A DNA stretch of 64,000 nucleotides from Gottfriedia endophytica (lineage in GTDB: Bacteria > Bacillota > Bacilli > Bacillales > Bacillaceae_G): positions 248,001 to 312,000 of the forward strand of contig NZ_JAGIYQ010000002.1 of assembly GCF_017814275.1 (NCBI RefSeq). The letters run 5' to 3'. Shown here in pieces: positions 52,361 through 61,973 of the stretch. The notes under the pieces are model-generated. The model ran no database searches, was not told the origin of the DNA, and worked only from the letters and a program-made list of their open reading frames with translations. Both the position numbers and the translations under genes were made by a program. Every line of letters begins with the position of its first letter. Position 1 is the first letter of the stretch.

Positions 52361-55231
52361 TTACTTTTTCGGTACTGTTACCATTTTCGATTTACCAATA
52401 TTTCCAGCCTTATCTTTTGCATAAACAGAAAGGATTGTACCAGCTTTTTGCTTTTTAAAAGATACTGAATAGATTCCTTTGCTATTTACAGTAGCTACTC
52501 CAATTATAGTTCTCCCTGCTTTTACATATACTGTTGTACCTGCTTCAGCTTTTCCTGTAATTTTAGTAGAAGTTACACTACTGATTGTCGGTATACTTGG
52601 TGGAGTAGTATCCTTTATAACAACCACAGTGTTCTTACTAACATTACCAGCACGGTCTGTAGCAGTTACATTTAATATTGTTCCTGCTTTTTGAACCTTC
52701 ATTAGAATAGAAAACATACCTTTATTGTCTGTTGTACCTGTTGCAATGATTTTGTTTCCTACTTTAATTGTCACCTTTGCACCAGGTTCAGTTTTTCCTG
52801 TAATTTTAGTAGAAGTCACACTTTTTACAGACGGAATACCAGGAGGGGTAGTATCCTTTACCTCAACCCTCGTTTGCTTACTAACATTTCCTGCACTATC
52901 TGTTGCTGTTACAATCAATACTGTTCCAGCTTTTTGCTCTTTTATTGAAATTGTAAACTCTCCATTTTGATCTACCGTACCTGTCGCTATAATTTGACTC
53001 CCAACTTTAATTGTAATCTTTGAATCAGCTTCAGCTTTTCCTGAAATTTCAGTATAAGTCACTTGGCTTACTGATGGCATTTCTGGTGGCGTAGTATCCT
53101 TTACTTCAACAAAAGTTTCCTTACTAACATTTCCTGCATTATCTGTCGCTGTTACAATCAATACTGTTCCTGCTTTTTGCTCTTTTATTGAAAGAGTAAA
53201 CTCTCCATTTTGATCTGTTGTACCTGTCGTAATGATTTGACTTCCAACTTTAATTGTAATCTTTGAACCAGCTTCAGCTTTTCCTGAAATTTCATTATAA
53301 GTCACTCGGCTTACTGATGGCATTTCCGGTGGGGTAGTATCCTTTACCTCAACTAAAGTTTCCTTACTTACGTTTCCAGTACTATCTGTTGCAGTTACAA
53401 TTAATACTGTTCCTGCTTTTTGCTCTTTTATAGGAATAGAAAACTCTCCATTTTGGTCTGCTGTACCTGTCGCTATGATTTGACTACCTACTTTAATTGT
53501 AAGCTTTGAGCCAGCTTCAGCTTTTCCCTTTATAAATTTATCAATATCCAATAAATCCTTTACTTTTGGGGCATCTGGAGTTGTTCTGTCTCCAGCCTCA
53601 ACAACTTCGATTATGGTCTCCTTACTTAATCTCTCTTCTTTTATCGCTGTTGCGTATAAAATAGTTCCTGCCTTAAATTTATTACTTAAAGAAATCGAGA
53701 AATGACCATTTGCATCAGTTTTTCCAGTTATTGTTAATTGTTTCTTATCTGTAATCGCAATCGTAGTTCCCAATTCAGCATTTCCTGTGATAACAGTGCT
53801 CTCTGATGTTACTTTATTTACATCAGGAGGAACCGGCGCTTCTACTGGTTTAGGAATTGGTACTGGTGTTGGATCTGGTGTTGGTGTTGGTGGTATTGGA
53901 TCTGGTACTGGCGTTGGTGGTGTTGAATTAATACTTACGTTAATTGGTTTCGATACACTCGTACTGCTGTCGTACCATAATGACACTTTTATTGTATATT
54001 TTCCAGCTTCACTAGTTGCTGGAATCTTATAAGAATAATAGAATTTTCCATCTTTTCCACTTTTTACACTTTCATCTGTAAAAATTGTTTTTCCTTCTTT
54101 TTCAACATTAATTATAAGTTCTACGTCACTTTGTAGAGTACTTCCTGCTGTAATATTTCCTGATATTTTAACATTGTCTCCGGTCTTATAATCTCCTTTA
54201 TCAGTGTTCATATTTAGAACGTAATGAGGTGCTGGTGTAGCAACATTTATATTAATTTCTTTTTTACTACCATCCGCCAAGGATGCTGTTATTAAATATT
54301 TTCCACTTGTGGCATCAGAAGGAATCTGATATAAATAATGGAATGTCCCATCACTTACACTTGTTGCTTTTCCATCTGCACCAATTTTTGTCCCATCTTT
54401 TTTAACAACAATTGTAACATCTACGCCACTTTGTGGCATATTTCCAGATTTTACTGTACCTAATATATCAACCGTTTCACCGGAATTGTAATCAGATTTA
54501 TTAGTATTAAAACTTAATTCTTTTTGAGGAGCTGGTGTCGATTCAACATTTACATAAATTTCTTTCTGACTACCATCTGCCAATGATGCACTTATTAAAT
54601 ATTTTCCAGTTGTAGTATCAGAAGGAATCTGATATGAATAATGGAATGTCCCATCACTAACACTTGTTACTTTTCCGTCTGCACCAATTTTTTCCCCATT
54701 TTTTTTAAAAGTAATCGTTATATCCACACCACTTTGTGGCAAGTCTCCAGATTTTACTGTACCTGTTAATTCAATCTTCTCACCAGGCTTGTAATCAAAT
54801 TTATCAGTGTTAATGCTTAGTTCTTTTTGAGGTGTTGGTGTTGGATTAGAACCATATCCAGTTATATGTATAGTCTTTGAAACTTGTGTATTTAGAGCAG
54901 AAATTATAATCACATAGGCTCCATCTACTAATTTTTTTCCTAATGTAATTGTTTTTGAAATTGTACCATCAGAAGATATTTCTGAATCTTTCCATTGGTA
55001 TACCTCAATTGGATCACCTGACTCATTTTTTAGCATTAAAGTTGGGCTTGTCCCTCTTCCAGCTTCTGTTCCTTTTAAAACCGTCCCTGTTACAAGGATT
55101 TTACTCTGAGCGGTATAGTTCTCCTTATCTGTATTGAAATCGATCGTAACATTACCTGCAGCCAATGCTGGTAATACATTTCCAATTAGTAAAAGTAGTG
55201 TTGCTAAAGTGACTATTAGATTTTTCTTCAA
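52361..55231 (-). CDS. Large secreted Ig-like repeat surface protein
   Basis: A 956-residue exported protein. A signal peptide (about 1-25, ending ALAAG) is followed by four ~95-residue macroglobulin/fibronectin-like modules (each with NTDK-x-DY-x-x-G-x-x-x and SDGTFHYSYQIPSD), a Pro/Thr linker (about 430-465), and six ~80-residue Ig-like modules marked by DTTPP, KITGKAEAG and AGTVLIVTATDSAGNVSK. No LPXTG, SLH or catalytic motif is present, so attachment is unclear; the last module is basic. The TTG at 55231 follows AAGGAGTG. It lies downstream of the large protease gene. A role in adhesion or wall binding is inferred. Confidence 0.85.
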   Translation of the reverse strand: MKKNLIVTLATLLLLIGNVLPALAAGNVTIDFNTDKENYTAQSKILVTGTVLKGTEAGRGTSPTLMLKNESGDPIEVYQWKDSEISSDGTISKTITLGKKLVDGAYVIIISALNTQVSKTIHITGYGSNPTPTPQKELSINTDKFDYKPGEKIELTGTVKSGDLPQSGVDITITFKKNGEKIGADGKVTSVSDGTFHYSYQIPSDTTTGKYLISASLADGSQKEIYVNVESTPAPQKELSFNTNKSDYNSGETVDILGTVKSGNMPQSGVDVTIVVKKDGTKIGADGKATSVSDGTFHYLYQIPSDATSGKYLITASLADGSKKEININVATPAPHYVLNMNTDKGDYKTGDNVKISGNITAGSTLQSDVELIINVEKEGKTIFTDESVKSGKDGKFYYSYKIPATSEAGKYTIKVSLWYDSSTSVSKPINVSINSTPPTPVPDPIPPTPTPDPTPVPIPKPVEAPVPPDVNKVTSESTVITGNAELGTTIAITDKKQLTITGKTDANGHFSISLSNKFKAGTILYATAIKEERLSKETIIEVVEAGDRTTPDAPKVKDLLDIDKFIKGKAEAGSKLTIKVGSQIIATGTADQNGEFSIPIKEQKAGTVLIVTATDSTGNVSKETLVEVKDTTPPEMPSVSRVTYNEISGKAEAGSKITIKVGSQIITTGTTDQNGEFTLSIKEQKAGTVLIVTATDNAGNVSKETFVEVKDTTPPEMPSVSQVTYTEISGKAEADSKITIKVGSQIIATGTVDQNGEFTISIKEQKAGTVLIVTATDSAGNVSKQTRVEVKDTTPPGIPSVKSVTSTKITGKTEPGAKVTIKVGNKIIATGTTDNKGMFSILMKVQKAGTILNVTATDRAGNVSKNTVVVIKDTTPPSIPTISSVTSTKITGKAEAGTTVYVKAGRTIIGVATVNSKGIYSVSFKKQKAGTILSVYAKDKAGNIGKSKMVTVPKK

Positions 55232-55334
55232 AGCATTCACTCCTTGCAATTTGGTTGGTAGATAGAAGAGGGAGTTTAAAAAACTCCCTTTCTTCCTATC
55301 ACCACTAATCTTCTTAAATAAAATTAATATTCAG

Positions 55335-58300
55335 TTAATTGACAGTAAAGAAACCAACATTACTTGAATCAGCAAGTGGAAGAGCATTTAACAAGCCGTC
55401 CCAAACTAATACTTCAACAGAGTATTTTCCACTATCAAAACTTTCGAGTGGGATATCTAAACTGAATCTGTTCAGTGCACCTTTGTTAATTTCATTCATA
55501 TCTGCTTTGCCAATATATGCCACTGCACCATCAGCATCTTTAACTTGAACGATGACAGTAGGGTTAATTATCGTTTGGCCAACGTTTTTGAAATCCCCTT
55601 TTATGCTTACACTTGCAGAATTATTAAACTTATTAGCTTCAACTCCATTTGCATCAAACGTTTTAGTAGCTTCCAAACTAATCGGATGATTCACTACCAT
55701 TATTTTTGCTTCAAAACTATCTTCCTTAGTACCATCTATTGGAGAAAGAACAATAGTATATTCACCACTTACTGCTGTAGCATCAGGTGTAAATTTACCA
55801 TTAAAGGTTTGACCTTCTTCAGAATCAAGATTGATCACTTTTCCATTTGGATCGATTACTTTTGCATTCCATTCAATATTATCAGACGCTTCTGCTGTAA
55901 TGACTGCAGGAGAATCAGAGCTTACATTATTTTCTGGTGTAACATCAAATGAAGTGATGAATCCTTTAGGAGGTGTTGTTCCTTTATAGATTGAAATTGT
56001 TTTCTTCGTTACGTGACCAGTAAGATCAGTTACTACAAACTCGAAGTCATTTCTTCCTTCAGTTAGATTTAGTGTTACTTTTTCTTCATGTGTTAAAGGT
56101 TTTTGAATAAGTGGTTCGTCGAAGTCATTATGATACAATTCACTACCATTCATTTGTAGACGTATATCATCAAAGTTGTCTGAAACCTTGACTGTTACTG
56201 TTGGATCTGGACTACCAGTAGCAACGGTATTATTTTCTGGAAGACCAGTGATATCTATTGTAGCAGGCTGTGTATCAATAAAGATTTGACGTCGGAACTT
56301 AATTGCATTTCCAACCACGTCTGCACCTTCGAAGTAAATGTCATGAACACCATCTTCAGTGAATGTAAGTTGTGTAGCAAAAGTATATTGCTTAGTTGTT
56401 GAATTATACACCAAGCTTATATCTTTTGATCCGCCAACTAGCTTATCACTTTTCACGGTTAAATTTTTTACACTTGAACCATCTGTTACATATCCAGTTA
56501 GAGGAATTTCTCGAGAATCATAACCATTCAATGCTTTAGGTGAATCTGCAAAGATAAATGGAATTGTGTTATCACCAGGAGAGGAAACAGCTACACCATT
56601 TGTATTACCTGCATTGTCAGTCGCAATGATTTCAACTGAATTATTTGCTACCTTTGTACCAAGATTAACCGCGAAAGAAGTTTTACCATCAGGATTTACT
56701 GAGCCAAGTAGTGATCCATCAACTTTAATGTCAATTCGATCTAGGCCACTTCCACCATTATTATCTTTCGCATTAAAGAAGAGAATATTATTTTTCTTAC
56801 TGTAAGCTGAATCAGTTATTACTGGAGCAGTATTATCAACAAAAACAGGGAACTTAACAACTTGTGGTGCTTTACCTGGATAATCAACCTGTGTTTTAAC
56901 TTGATAATAATACTTACCTTCCGGAGCTACCTTATTATTTATTAAACCATTCCATTCTGTATAGTATGGTTTGTAAGTATAATTTGTCTTAGCAGCAAAA
57001 TAGTTTTTACCTTGGTCTTTATCAGTACGAAGTAAACGAAGTACCTTACCATTTTCGTCAGTGATGCTGTATTCAACTGTTTTACTGTTTCTTAAAAATT
57101 GAAGAACCGGTGTAATTGTCTTTTTGCTACCTGAACCGTTTGGAGAGATTGCAAGTTTCTCTTTTTGGTAAACAAGTGTAAATGGATTTCTGCCCATGAA
57201 ATTTCCATCTTGATCAACAAACGCAGAGAAGTTATAGTATGAAGATGCAGCGTCATATTTTGTTGCATCTAAAACTGGAGCTGCATTCCAATCGCCTTTG
57301 AAGCCTACATATGGCACTGAAATATCAGGGAATGCTCCATCTTGGTTAGTATTTTTAAGCGTAATATACCCTTCAACAAAATAGCCATTTTTCATTGCTG
57401 CTTCTAATGCTGCTTTTGCATTTGTAAGATCAACTATTACTTTAATATCCTTAGATTCACCTGGGAACAATGTAACGCCGTTTGGAAAATCAGTTTTTAC
57501 GACAGCATTTGAAATAGCTTGTGTTTTTAGATCATTCCTTCCTTTTGTTACTGAATCAGTTAAAACAGAAGCGTTTACATTATAAGTAACATCTTTGTCA
57601 CTAAAGTTTGTAGCTGTTACGGTCATTTCAAATTTGTCAGAAGTAATTTCTTTCAATTCAACTTTTGCATCTTGCGTGCCTTTTCTAACAACATAAACTG
57701 GTGAATCGATCGCTGAATGTAATTGCATGATTCCTGCACCTTGACGGCGAGGTGAGTAAGGAAGGTTATTATCATCTGGATCTAGAACTGGTTTTGCGGT
57801 GTTCAAAAGAAGTGTTTTAGCTCTCTTCACTTTGTTAGCACCTTGAAGATCTGGGAATAGTTGTTGAACCTTCTGTAATACTAAAGCAGATCCACCCGAC
57901 ACGTGAGGTGCCGCCATTGAAGTACCACTCATAATTCCATATTTATCATCATTCAAAGTGGAATAAATTTGTCCACCTGGAGCAGTAAGTTCTGGTTTTA
58001 ATTCTAAGCTTGGTGTTACACCCCAAGATGTAAATGTTGACATTTTACCAGCAGTTGTATTTGCTACTGTTGTCATTTCACCAGTAAAAGTAACTTTAGC
58101 TGTACCACCTGCAGCCTTAATTTTTGACTCAAGCAAGTTCCCATCACTAATTCCCAAAGAAACTAGTGGAATAGTTGGGCTTGATAATGCCATACTTACA
58201 TAATCCCCATGTGCAACAGTTCCTCTAACAATAACTCCTGCTGCGCCAGCAGCTTCAGCATTCTTTTGAATTTCTGCATAGTTAGGATTAGTAGCTGTTC

Positions 58301-59696
58301 TTACAACAAAAGCCACTTTTCCTTTTACATCTAAACCAGTATATTTAGCGGGACTTCCGTCACCTGCATAAACCATATCAAGTTCTTTCGTTGTGCCAAA
58401 TACCTCTAGTGGATTAGGTGATGATTGTCTTTTATATGCAATAGGAAGGTTTTCACTACCAATTTTTACTTTCATTTGATCCAAGGTAATTTTATTATTT
58501 TCAATACTAGCAACTGCAATAGAGCTTGTTGAAAGACCTGGGGATCCAACTAGTCCAATATCTGGGTTAGAAGCTAGAGGGTTAGTAGTTCCGCTACCAA
58601 TTTGATCGTTGTTACCAGCGGAAATTGACATTAATACTCCACTATCAGTTGCTCTTTGAATAGCTTGTTGCTCCATATTATCAGGATTTACAAACCCTGC
58701 TGCAGAACCTAAACTCATGTTAAGAACATCTGCACCTAGTTTAATCCCGTCGTCAATTGCTTTAATATAAATGTCTCCAAATGTGCTTGGATAACCTGGG
58801 TCATTACTAAATACTTTTAAAGCAAGTAATTGTGCGTTTGGAGCTACACCTTTTATACCGCCCTTCGATTCATCACCATTTGCTCCTACTGTACCAGCCA
58901 CGTGCATTCCGTGCATAGATGCATCTGGGCCTAAGTCAAGAATCGTATCACTTTTATCAAAATAATTATATCCGTATGGTACTTTTAATGTGTAATATTT
59001 TCCGTCTAGTTTATTGTCTAATTTAATTTGGGTAACTTTGGCTGAAGTCAATTTATTTTTAGGATCAGTACTTAAAGTCATGTCCTTATGATTGTAGTCT
59101 ATACCAGTATCGATGATTCCAACTACCATTCCTCGACCATCAAAGCCAGCATTCCAAGTTTGAATCGCTTGGACCATTTCTTTACTTGCAATCATTTCAG
59201 GTTTTTCAGTTGGTCTCTCGTATTGATTTACAATTTCTACTTTTTCTACATCTGGTAAATTTTCAAGTTCGTCAATTTGACCATACTCGATTTCACCACT
59301 TACACCGTTTACAACAGTTGTAAACTGATTTTTAATATCAAGATTAATTTTTTCTTTTTTAACATCTGATAAAAATACATTTTGTTCATTATTAATAGTA
59401 GCTTGTAAGTCTTGTTGTTTTGCTGCTGATAAATCCTTGTATCTAACACCTTGTTTAATAGAATAAGATATTGCTGGTTCCCCTTCTAATTCAACAAAAA
59501 CACGAACTTTTTCATGCTCATTGTATAATGGTTTTGTTGGAATTGAATCCGAATTTACGTCATTAAGTACCTTTAGTTCGTCTGTTTCAACTGAATCAGC
59601 TCTCACAACACCTGCATAAGTAATCGAACTAGAAAAAGCTAATAACGATGCCAATCCTACAGCTGCAATTTTTTTTGTTTTTCGCAGTTTTTTCAA
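55335..59696 (-). CDS. Large secreted subtilisin-family (S8) serine protease, Vpr/lactocepin-like
   Basis: A 1453-residue exported protease. Order: signal peptide (1-34), I9 propeptide (about 62-160), S8 domain with D196 in GIIDTGID, H262 in MHGMHVAGT, N in SAGNND and S593 in GTSMAAPHVSGG, and a PA insert (about 420-550). A long C-terminal region of Fn3/Ig-like modules (from about 640) follows. This is the Vpr/C5a-peptidase/lactocepin layout, nearly twice the size of Vpr. There is no LPXTG. It probably digests external protein; the Ig-repeat protein gene follows after 104 bases. Confidence 0.93.
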   Translation of the reverse strand: MKKLRKTKKIAAVGLASLLAFSSSITYAGVVRADSVETDELKVLNDVNSDSIPTKPLYNEHEKVRVFVELEGEPAISYSIKQGVRYKDLSAAKQQDLQATINNEQNVFLSDVKKEKINLDIKNQFTTVVNGVSGEIEYGQIDELENLPDVEKVEIVNQYERPTEKPEMIASKEMVQAIQTWNAGFDGRGMVVGIIDTGIDYNHKDMTLSTDPKNKLTSAKVTQIKLDNKLDGKYYTLKVPYGYNYFDKSDTILDLGPDASMHGMHVAGTVGANGDESKGGIKGVAPNAQLLALKVFSNDPGYPSTFGDIYIKAIDDGIKLGADVLNMSLGSAAGFVNPDNMEQQAIQRATDSGVLMSISAGNNDQIGSGTTNPLASNPDIGLVGSPGLSTSSIAVASIENNKITLDQMKVKIGSENLPIAYKRQSSPNPLEVFGTTKELDMVYAGDGSPAKYTGLDVKGKVAFVVRTATNPNYAEIQKNAEAAGAAGVIVRGTVAHGDYVSMALSSPTIPLVSLGISDGNLLESKIKAAGGTAKVTFTGEMTTVANTTAGKMSTFTSWGVTPSLELKPELTAPGGQIYSTLNDDKYGIMSGTSMAAPHVSGGSALVLQKVQQLFPDLQGANKVKRAKTLLLNTAKPVLDPDDNNLPYSPRRQGAGIMQLHSAIDSPVYVVRKGTQDAKVELKEITSDKFEMTVTATNFSDKDVTYNVNASVLTDSVTKGRNDLKTQAISNAVVKTDFPNGVTLFPGESKDIKVIVDLTNAKAALEAAMKNGYFVEGYITLKNTNQDGAFPDISVPYVGFKGDWNAAPVLDATKYDAASSYYNFSAFVDQDGNFMGRNPFTLVYQKEKLAISPNGSGSKKTITPVLQFLRNSKTVEYSITDENGKVLRLLRTDKDQGKNYFAAKTNYTYKPYYTEWNGLINNKVAPEGKYYYQVKTQVDYPGKAPQVVKFPVFVDNTAPVITDSAYSKKNNILFFNAKDNNGGSGLDRIDIKVDGSLLGSVNPDGKTSFAVNLGTKVANNSVEIIATDNAGNTNGVAVSSPGDNTIPFIFADSPKALNGYDSREIPLTGYVTDGSSVKNLTVKSDKLVGGSKDISLVYNSTTKQYTFATQLTFTEDGVHDIYFEGADVVGNAIKFRRQIFIDTQPATIDITGLPENNTVATGSPDPTVTVKVSDNFDDIRLQMNGSELYHNDFDEPLIQKPLTHEEKVTLNLTEGRNDFEFVVTDLTGHVTKKTISIYKGTTPPKGFITSFDVTPENNVSSDSPAVITAEASDNIEWNAKVIDPNGKVINLDSEEGQTFNGKFTPDATAVSGEYTIVLSPIDGTKEDSFEAKIMVVNHPISLEATKTFDANGVEANKFNNSASVSIKGDFKNVGQTIINPTVIVQVKDADGAVAYIGKADMNEINKGALNRFSLDIPLESFDSGKYSVEVLVWDGLLNALPLADSSNVGFFTVN

Positions 59697-60292
59697 ACGC
59701 CTCTCCCCTTTATCTTTTTTTCTAAAAATTAATAGTGTTTATAAATCCTCCCTTCCAATCTATGTATTGTCTGAGTCAATTAAATTTTCATTAAATTTAA
59801 ATGTACTCATTCTCACAAAATATATCATTCGTTATTAAGACCGTACATAGCGAACACTGACAGTTTTAGTAGATTTAAATAGAATGGCTATTTAAATCTT
59901 TCGAGTGAAAAAACACAATAATACTAAAAAAGTTCAGACTTCGATTAAAATCGATGTCTGAACTTTTTTATGAAATCAATTATATGTAATTAAGTCATTA
60001 TATTTTTCTAATGTAAATAATATTAATTTTGTTTTTATCTCTTTCAAAAAAAGAAATAATAGAAAATAGATCCTTATAATGCTTTCTTTTTATATAATAT
60101 CGACCTTTTCTATTATATTTCATATATATTTTCAGAATATTCTTAATAAAATGTTTGTATGTAACATTATGTAAAAATATGTGCAACAAAATACACATAA
60201 ACTGGCATTCTTTCATTAATAATCTCATTCAAATCAATAATTATTTTTATTACCTATATTAAACACTACTATAGTACTTATAAACAAAATAT
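59697..60292. other. AT-rich intergenic region without a firm gene
   Basis: Between the protease and MFS genes. It holds a clear terminator (59926-59970) and a 76-codon minus-strand frame (59998-60228) rich in Lys, Ile and Tyr. That frame has no ribosome binding site and a composition expected from AT-rich non-coding DNA. The MFS gene has its own terminator, so the second terminator implies a separate short transcript of unknown nature. Confidence 0.4.
59926..59970 (-). terminator. Terminator with no assigned gene
   Basis: AAAAAGTTCAGACTTCGAT pairs with ATCGATGTCTGAACTTTTT. It has good U-tracts on both strands. No confident gene ends just before it on either strand. Confidence 0.8.
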
Positions 60293-60326
60293 TAAAACCC
60301 ACTTTTGCTTAACAAAAGTAGGTTTG
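60293..60326 (-). terminator. Terminator of the MFS gene
   Basis: AAACCCACTTTTG pairs with CAAAAGTAGGTTT around CTTAA, 17 bases past the stop. Confidence 0.8.
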
Positions 60327-60342
60327 TTTCTATACTAATGCT

Positions 60343-61590
60343 CTATGAATTTATACTTACCTTTTCTTCGACTTGTTGTGAAAGAAATTGCCTTTTTCTA
60401 AATAGTTTATTTACATAAAACATTAATGGAAAACTCATAAAGGCAATTACACTAATAATAACAAATGCTTTGCCCCCATTTGCATAACCAAAATATGATA
60501 ATAAACTCCCACCTAATGATGGTCCAATGACAAATCCAAGTTTTGAAAATCCCATCGCTCCGAAATAGGTTCCTTTTAATTCACTTGGTGCTAATTGATC
60601 TACAAATACATCATTAAATGTGAATGCAAATATTTCCCCAACAGTTAATAGAACCATTGTTAATACTAAGAAAGGATAATTAGTAAATAAGCCAAATCCT
60701 GCTACAGAAATACTAACAATTAAATTCCCGATCATCATTGACAGAGTTGGAGAGAACCTTTGCATATAATTAACAATTGGAAATTGCAATACAACAACTG
60801 TAACAGCATTTATTGTTGTTAAATAAGCGTACAATTTTATCCCATTAGTAAACTGTGGTGCGTTTGCAAAATATTGGGATAGTGTTGCAAAGCTTTGTGA
60901 ATAGCCTAATCCATATAAAATAATAGCAAGAATTGTAAGTCCAAAAACAATATCTTTCCGTATAATTCCGAATGACTGCATCATTGAAACTTGTTCTTTT
61001 TTTGAAGCCTTTACTTCACCAACTTTATATTTTGAAAGCATAAAGACAAGTGATAAACCATAAAGGAAGTAGACAATACCCGAAAATACAAATGGTAATG
61101 TACTTTTTGAACTCCCTAAATACAAACCAACTAATGGCCCAATTGCAACACCTGCATTAATTGCTGCATAACGAAGATTAAAAACTAACAATCTGGATTT
61201 TTCATCCGTAATGTCAGACAATAACGCTCGAGAAGATGGTTCGAAAAATGAAGAACAAATATTTAATAAAGAATTCAAAAAAAAGAACCAAATAAATGAG
61301 TCTCCTAATCCAAAACCAATTAGTATAATTGCCCAACTAAAAATACTCCAAACTAAAATTCTTTTTCTTCCTATACGGTCTGAAAGTGAACCACCAATAA
61401 AACTAAATATAACACCTAAAAATGCAGAAACACTAAGCATAATTCCAACCATTGCTGGTGAAATATGCTTTACCGATGTTAAATATATTGCTAAAAACGG
61501 CATACTAACCGTAGATGCAAAGCGTACAAATAATGTCCCGATAATAATATTCCAACTTACTGGGTGTACATAAGAAAGCTTTTTAAACAT
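60343..61590 (-). CDS. Major facilitator superfamily transporter (drug-efflux type)
   Basis: A 415-residue transporter with 12 predicted helices. The MFS motif A in loop 2-3 is GGSLSDRIGRKR and an analogous segment occurs after helix 8. FVDQLAPSELKGTYFGAMGFSKLG is typical of DHA1-type efflux carriers. The substrate is unknown. A bmr efflux gene adjoins bkd in B. subtilis, but I cannot assign this gene to Bmr. It is monocistronic. Confidence 0.85.
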   Translation of the reverse strand: MFKKLSYVHPVSWNIIIGTLFVRFASTVSMPFLAIYLTSVKHISPAMVGIMLSVSAFLGVIFSFIGGSLSDRIGRKRILVWSIFSWAIILIGFGLGDSFIWFFFLNSLLNICSSFFEPSSRALLSDITDEKSRLLVFNLRYAAINAGVAIGPLVGLYLGSSKSTLPFVFSGIVYFLYGLSLVFMLSKYKVGEVKASKKEQVSMMQSFGIIRKDIVFGLTILAIILYGLGYSQSFATLSQYFANAPQFTNGIKLYAYLTTINAVTVVVLQFPIVNYMQRFSPTLSMMIGNLIVSISVAGFGLFTNYPFLVLTMVLLTVGEIFAFTFNDVFVDQLAPSELKGTYFGAMGFSKLGFVIGPSLGGSLLSYFGYANGGKAFVIISVIAFMSFPLMFYVNKLFRKRQFLSQQVEEKVSINS

Positions 61591-61695
61591 CGGTTACACC
61601 CCCAATTCTTACGAAATTTAAATTAATTTCTTAATTATCTAACATTTCTAACGGATATTCAAGTGTTATTTATCCTGAACACTTTTTATAAAAAA

Positions 61696-61921
61696 GGCAT
61701 TTCGTAAACTTTGTTGCTTTTAAGAATGCGTTTTGATTTCCGCTCCAGGATGCTCGCTTTCCGAGGGGCGGGCGGTGAGCCTCCTCGTCGCTAACGCTCC
61801 TGCGGGGTCTCACCTGTCCCGCTGCTCCCACAGGAGTCTCGCACCTTCCGCTCCAATCAATTTCATTATCATTTGTTTTAATAAATCCTATAAAAGAACA
61901 ACAAATCTTTTAGAAAAGAAC
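61696..61921 (+). mobile_element. MITE copy M8, full length
   Basis: A 226-bp element from GGCATTTCGTAAACTTTGTTG to TTTTAGAAAAGAAC. The flanks ATAAAAAA and TTAAAAAA agree at 7 of 8 positions. The central palindrome is complete (GGGGCGGGCGGTGAGCC ... GGTCTCACCTGTCCCGC) and nearly identical to M4. It lies between the MFS gene and bkdB. Confidence 0.82.
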
Positions 61922-61930
61922 TTAAAAAAG

Positions 61931-61965
61931 AAAAAACCTTACTCTATGGATTAGAGTAAGGTTTC
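61931..61965 (-). terminator. Terminator of the bkd operon
   Basis: AACCTTACTC pairs with GAGTAAGGTT around TATGGATTA, with TTTTTTCTTTTTT following on the minus strand. Confidence 0.88.
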
Positions 61966-61973
61966 ATCATATA

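Noticed and set aside
53787-54032. Plus-strand Gly/Val-rich frame
   Set aside because: It is antisense to the Pro-rich linker of the Ig-repeat protein; the composition is that of reversed proline codons.
59998-60228. Minus-strand frame of 76 codons as a protein gene
   Set aside because: It has no ribosome binding site and an AT-driven Lys/Ile/Tyr composition; kept only as part of the two-terminator observation.
61733-61954. Plus-strand frame of 73 codons with APGCSLSEGRAVSLL
   Set aside because: It lies within MITE M8 and the bkd terminator, with no ribosome binding site.
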